This document shows, piece by piece, positions 63,148 to 64,000 of a stretch of 64,000 bases of DNA (the stretch's first letter is position 1; each line of letters opens with the position of its first letter). The translations under genes and the position numbers were made by a program. Source of the stretch: Rhynchopus sp. YZ270_cl-10 (taxonomy: Eukaryota > Euglenozoa > Diplonemea > Diplonemida > Diplonemidae); contig OZ037875.1 in the NCBI GenBank assembly GCA_964035575.1, forward strand, positions 434,001 through 498,000, written 5' to 3'. The notes beneath the pieces were generated by a model that was given only the letters and a program-made list of their open reading frames with translations, made no database searches and was not told the DNA's origin.

Positions 63148-64000
63148 TCACTCAACACCACTCTCCGTTTTATTCCAGTAGAGCGGACAGCATTCATCTT
63201 CGCGTACTTGACGGGCAATTTTGTCGCGTTTACGGTGGGTTATGATTGATTGGAGGTCGTCTGAACGGGAGGAAACTAGGTGCATTGATGGGGTAGCAAC
63301 GTTTTTACTTTTTGCGGGAATATTGATTACGTCCATGAGGACCACATGCTCCCGCGGGGGGCTCCCTGGAGCGAGCAGCTCCGACACCGAGCACACTGCG
63401 GTCTTTCCCAACCTCGTCGCCTCCCTCTCCTCTTCCACCAATGCCTTTAAGTTCCGCTTTAACCATGCTTTTGTAAGTTTTTCGACATCTCTCGATGAGG
63501 TTCCCTTGCCTAACAGAGGCGCGCCGGTTGATGATAATAGATCCCTCTGCTTGCTTTTAAATACTTTGCTTTCTTTCAGCTTCTTCTCCACGCAGGAGCG
63601 GTTTACAGAATATTCTAATGCGGCCGTAGGCAGAGGAGGTGCGTTGACGAGAACTGTTTGCGCGAGGAAGGCGGGGGTGCGGACGTCTTCGCGACCCCCT
63701 TTGAGGAAAGCGCGGGTCATGACCTGTTCGCGGTTTGTTTCTTCAGCGGGGGAGCGTTGTACGGTGCGCGGTCGGGTTTCTTTGTAGGGTGTCTTCTTGG
63801 GGTTGCTTTCAACGCGGTTGGAGACCATGTATGCGCCGGTTGCAACGTCGTCGACGGTGCCACCTCCAGGGTGTGGCATCCAGTGGATGCGGTTGTTGCC
63901 ACGTCCAGTGCTCTTTGCGAAACGAGGTGCAGGGCGGTATGCATTCGCAGGGACGTCTCTTTTGTCAGCTTTGCTGCGTCGTTTGCGGGTTTCGACAGAT
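63148..64000 (-). CDS. Unknown basic protein, 5' end beyond the right edge
   Basis: The frame is open from the window edge to a TGA at 63148, 283 codons plus the stop. The internal ATG at 63879 is not the start, because the upstream codons (TGRGNNRIHWMPHPGGG and a Lys/Arg-rich stretch before it) are coding-like. The visible part is basic with repeated ETRPR/QRSPAEE motifs, a helical segment (KLTKAWLKRNLKALVEEERE) in the middle and a C terminus containing SRSDDLQSIITHRKRDKIAR. No domain is recognised. The leader and first residues lie outside the window. Confidence 0.7.
   Translation of the reverse strand, partial: SVETRKRRSKADKRDVPANAYRPAPRFAKSTGRGNNRIHWMPHPGGGTVDDVATGAYMVSNRVESNPKKTPYKETRPRTVQRSPAEETNREQVMTRAFLKGGREDVRTPAFLAQTVLVNAPPLPTAALEYSVNRSCVEKKLKESKVFKSKQRDLLSSTGAPLLGKGTSSRDVEKLTKAWLKRNLKALVEEEREATRLGKTAVCSVSELLAPGSPPREHVVLMDVINIPAKSKNVATPSMHLVSSRSDDLQSIITHRKRDKIARQVREDECCPLYWNKTESGVE

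Overview
This window is nuclear DNA of a unicellular eukaryote (protist). GC-balanced coding islands sit in AT-rich spacer full of poly-A/T runs, stops are standard (TAA, TAG and TGA are all used), and the products are eukaryotic: an SLC44-type transporter, a mitochondrial-type DnaJ, WD40/F-box, ankyrin and PH-domain proteins, a phosphohistidine phosphatase and an ELL-like factor. Every host gene I can support lies on the minus strand across all 64 kb. Such one-way clusters are known from Euglenozoa and some alveolates. I cannot name the organism, and the spliceosomal introns argue against a typical trypanosomatid.

Several genes are split. Exon joins that preserve frame could be worked out for five of them: a Ser/Pro/Arg-rich protein (24190-22254, 3 exons), a PH-domain protein (28688-27180, 3 exons), a large low-complexity protein (50135-46829, 2 exons), an unknown protein with a 3.4-kb intron (55876-51828, 2 exons) and the DnaJ (61254-58963, 3 exons). 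Donors are mostly GTATGY (also GTTTGC, GTAAGT) and acceptors are pyrimidine-rich ending in AG. Introns carry interspersed repeats, MITEs and even a decayed antisense transposase.

Layout from left to right: partial unknown gene (1-624); ankyrin/SAM-like gene; an 8.9-kb terminal-inverted-repeat (TIR) element (2415-11319) with an exact 6-bp target duplication, containing a 260-bp satellite and a Penelope-like retroelement whose 5.8-kb ORF joins a reverse transcriptase to a ubiquitin-specific protease and two zinc fingers; ELL-like gene; hexamer minisatellite; F-box/WD40 gene; zinc-ribbon gene; Ser/Pro/Arg-rich gene; a 1.2-kb relative of the TIR element that preserves the empty site (25082-26291); PH gene; two MITEs; SLC44 gene; a 7-kb gene-poor stretch; WD40 gene; a 4.5-kb repeat-rich stretch; two low-complexity genes; PHPT1-like gene; unknown split gene; DnaJ; and a gene running off the right edge.

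The spacers hold at least six families of short repeats, most built around small hairpins and nearly all in one orientation. Many other palindromic or TIR-bounded elements are present. The most unusual items are the RT-USP fusion, the nested TIR element with its short relative, and a sequence module shared by otherwise unrelated tandem-repeat elements.
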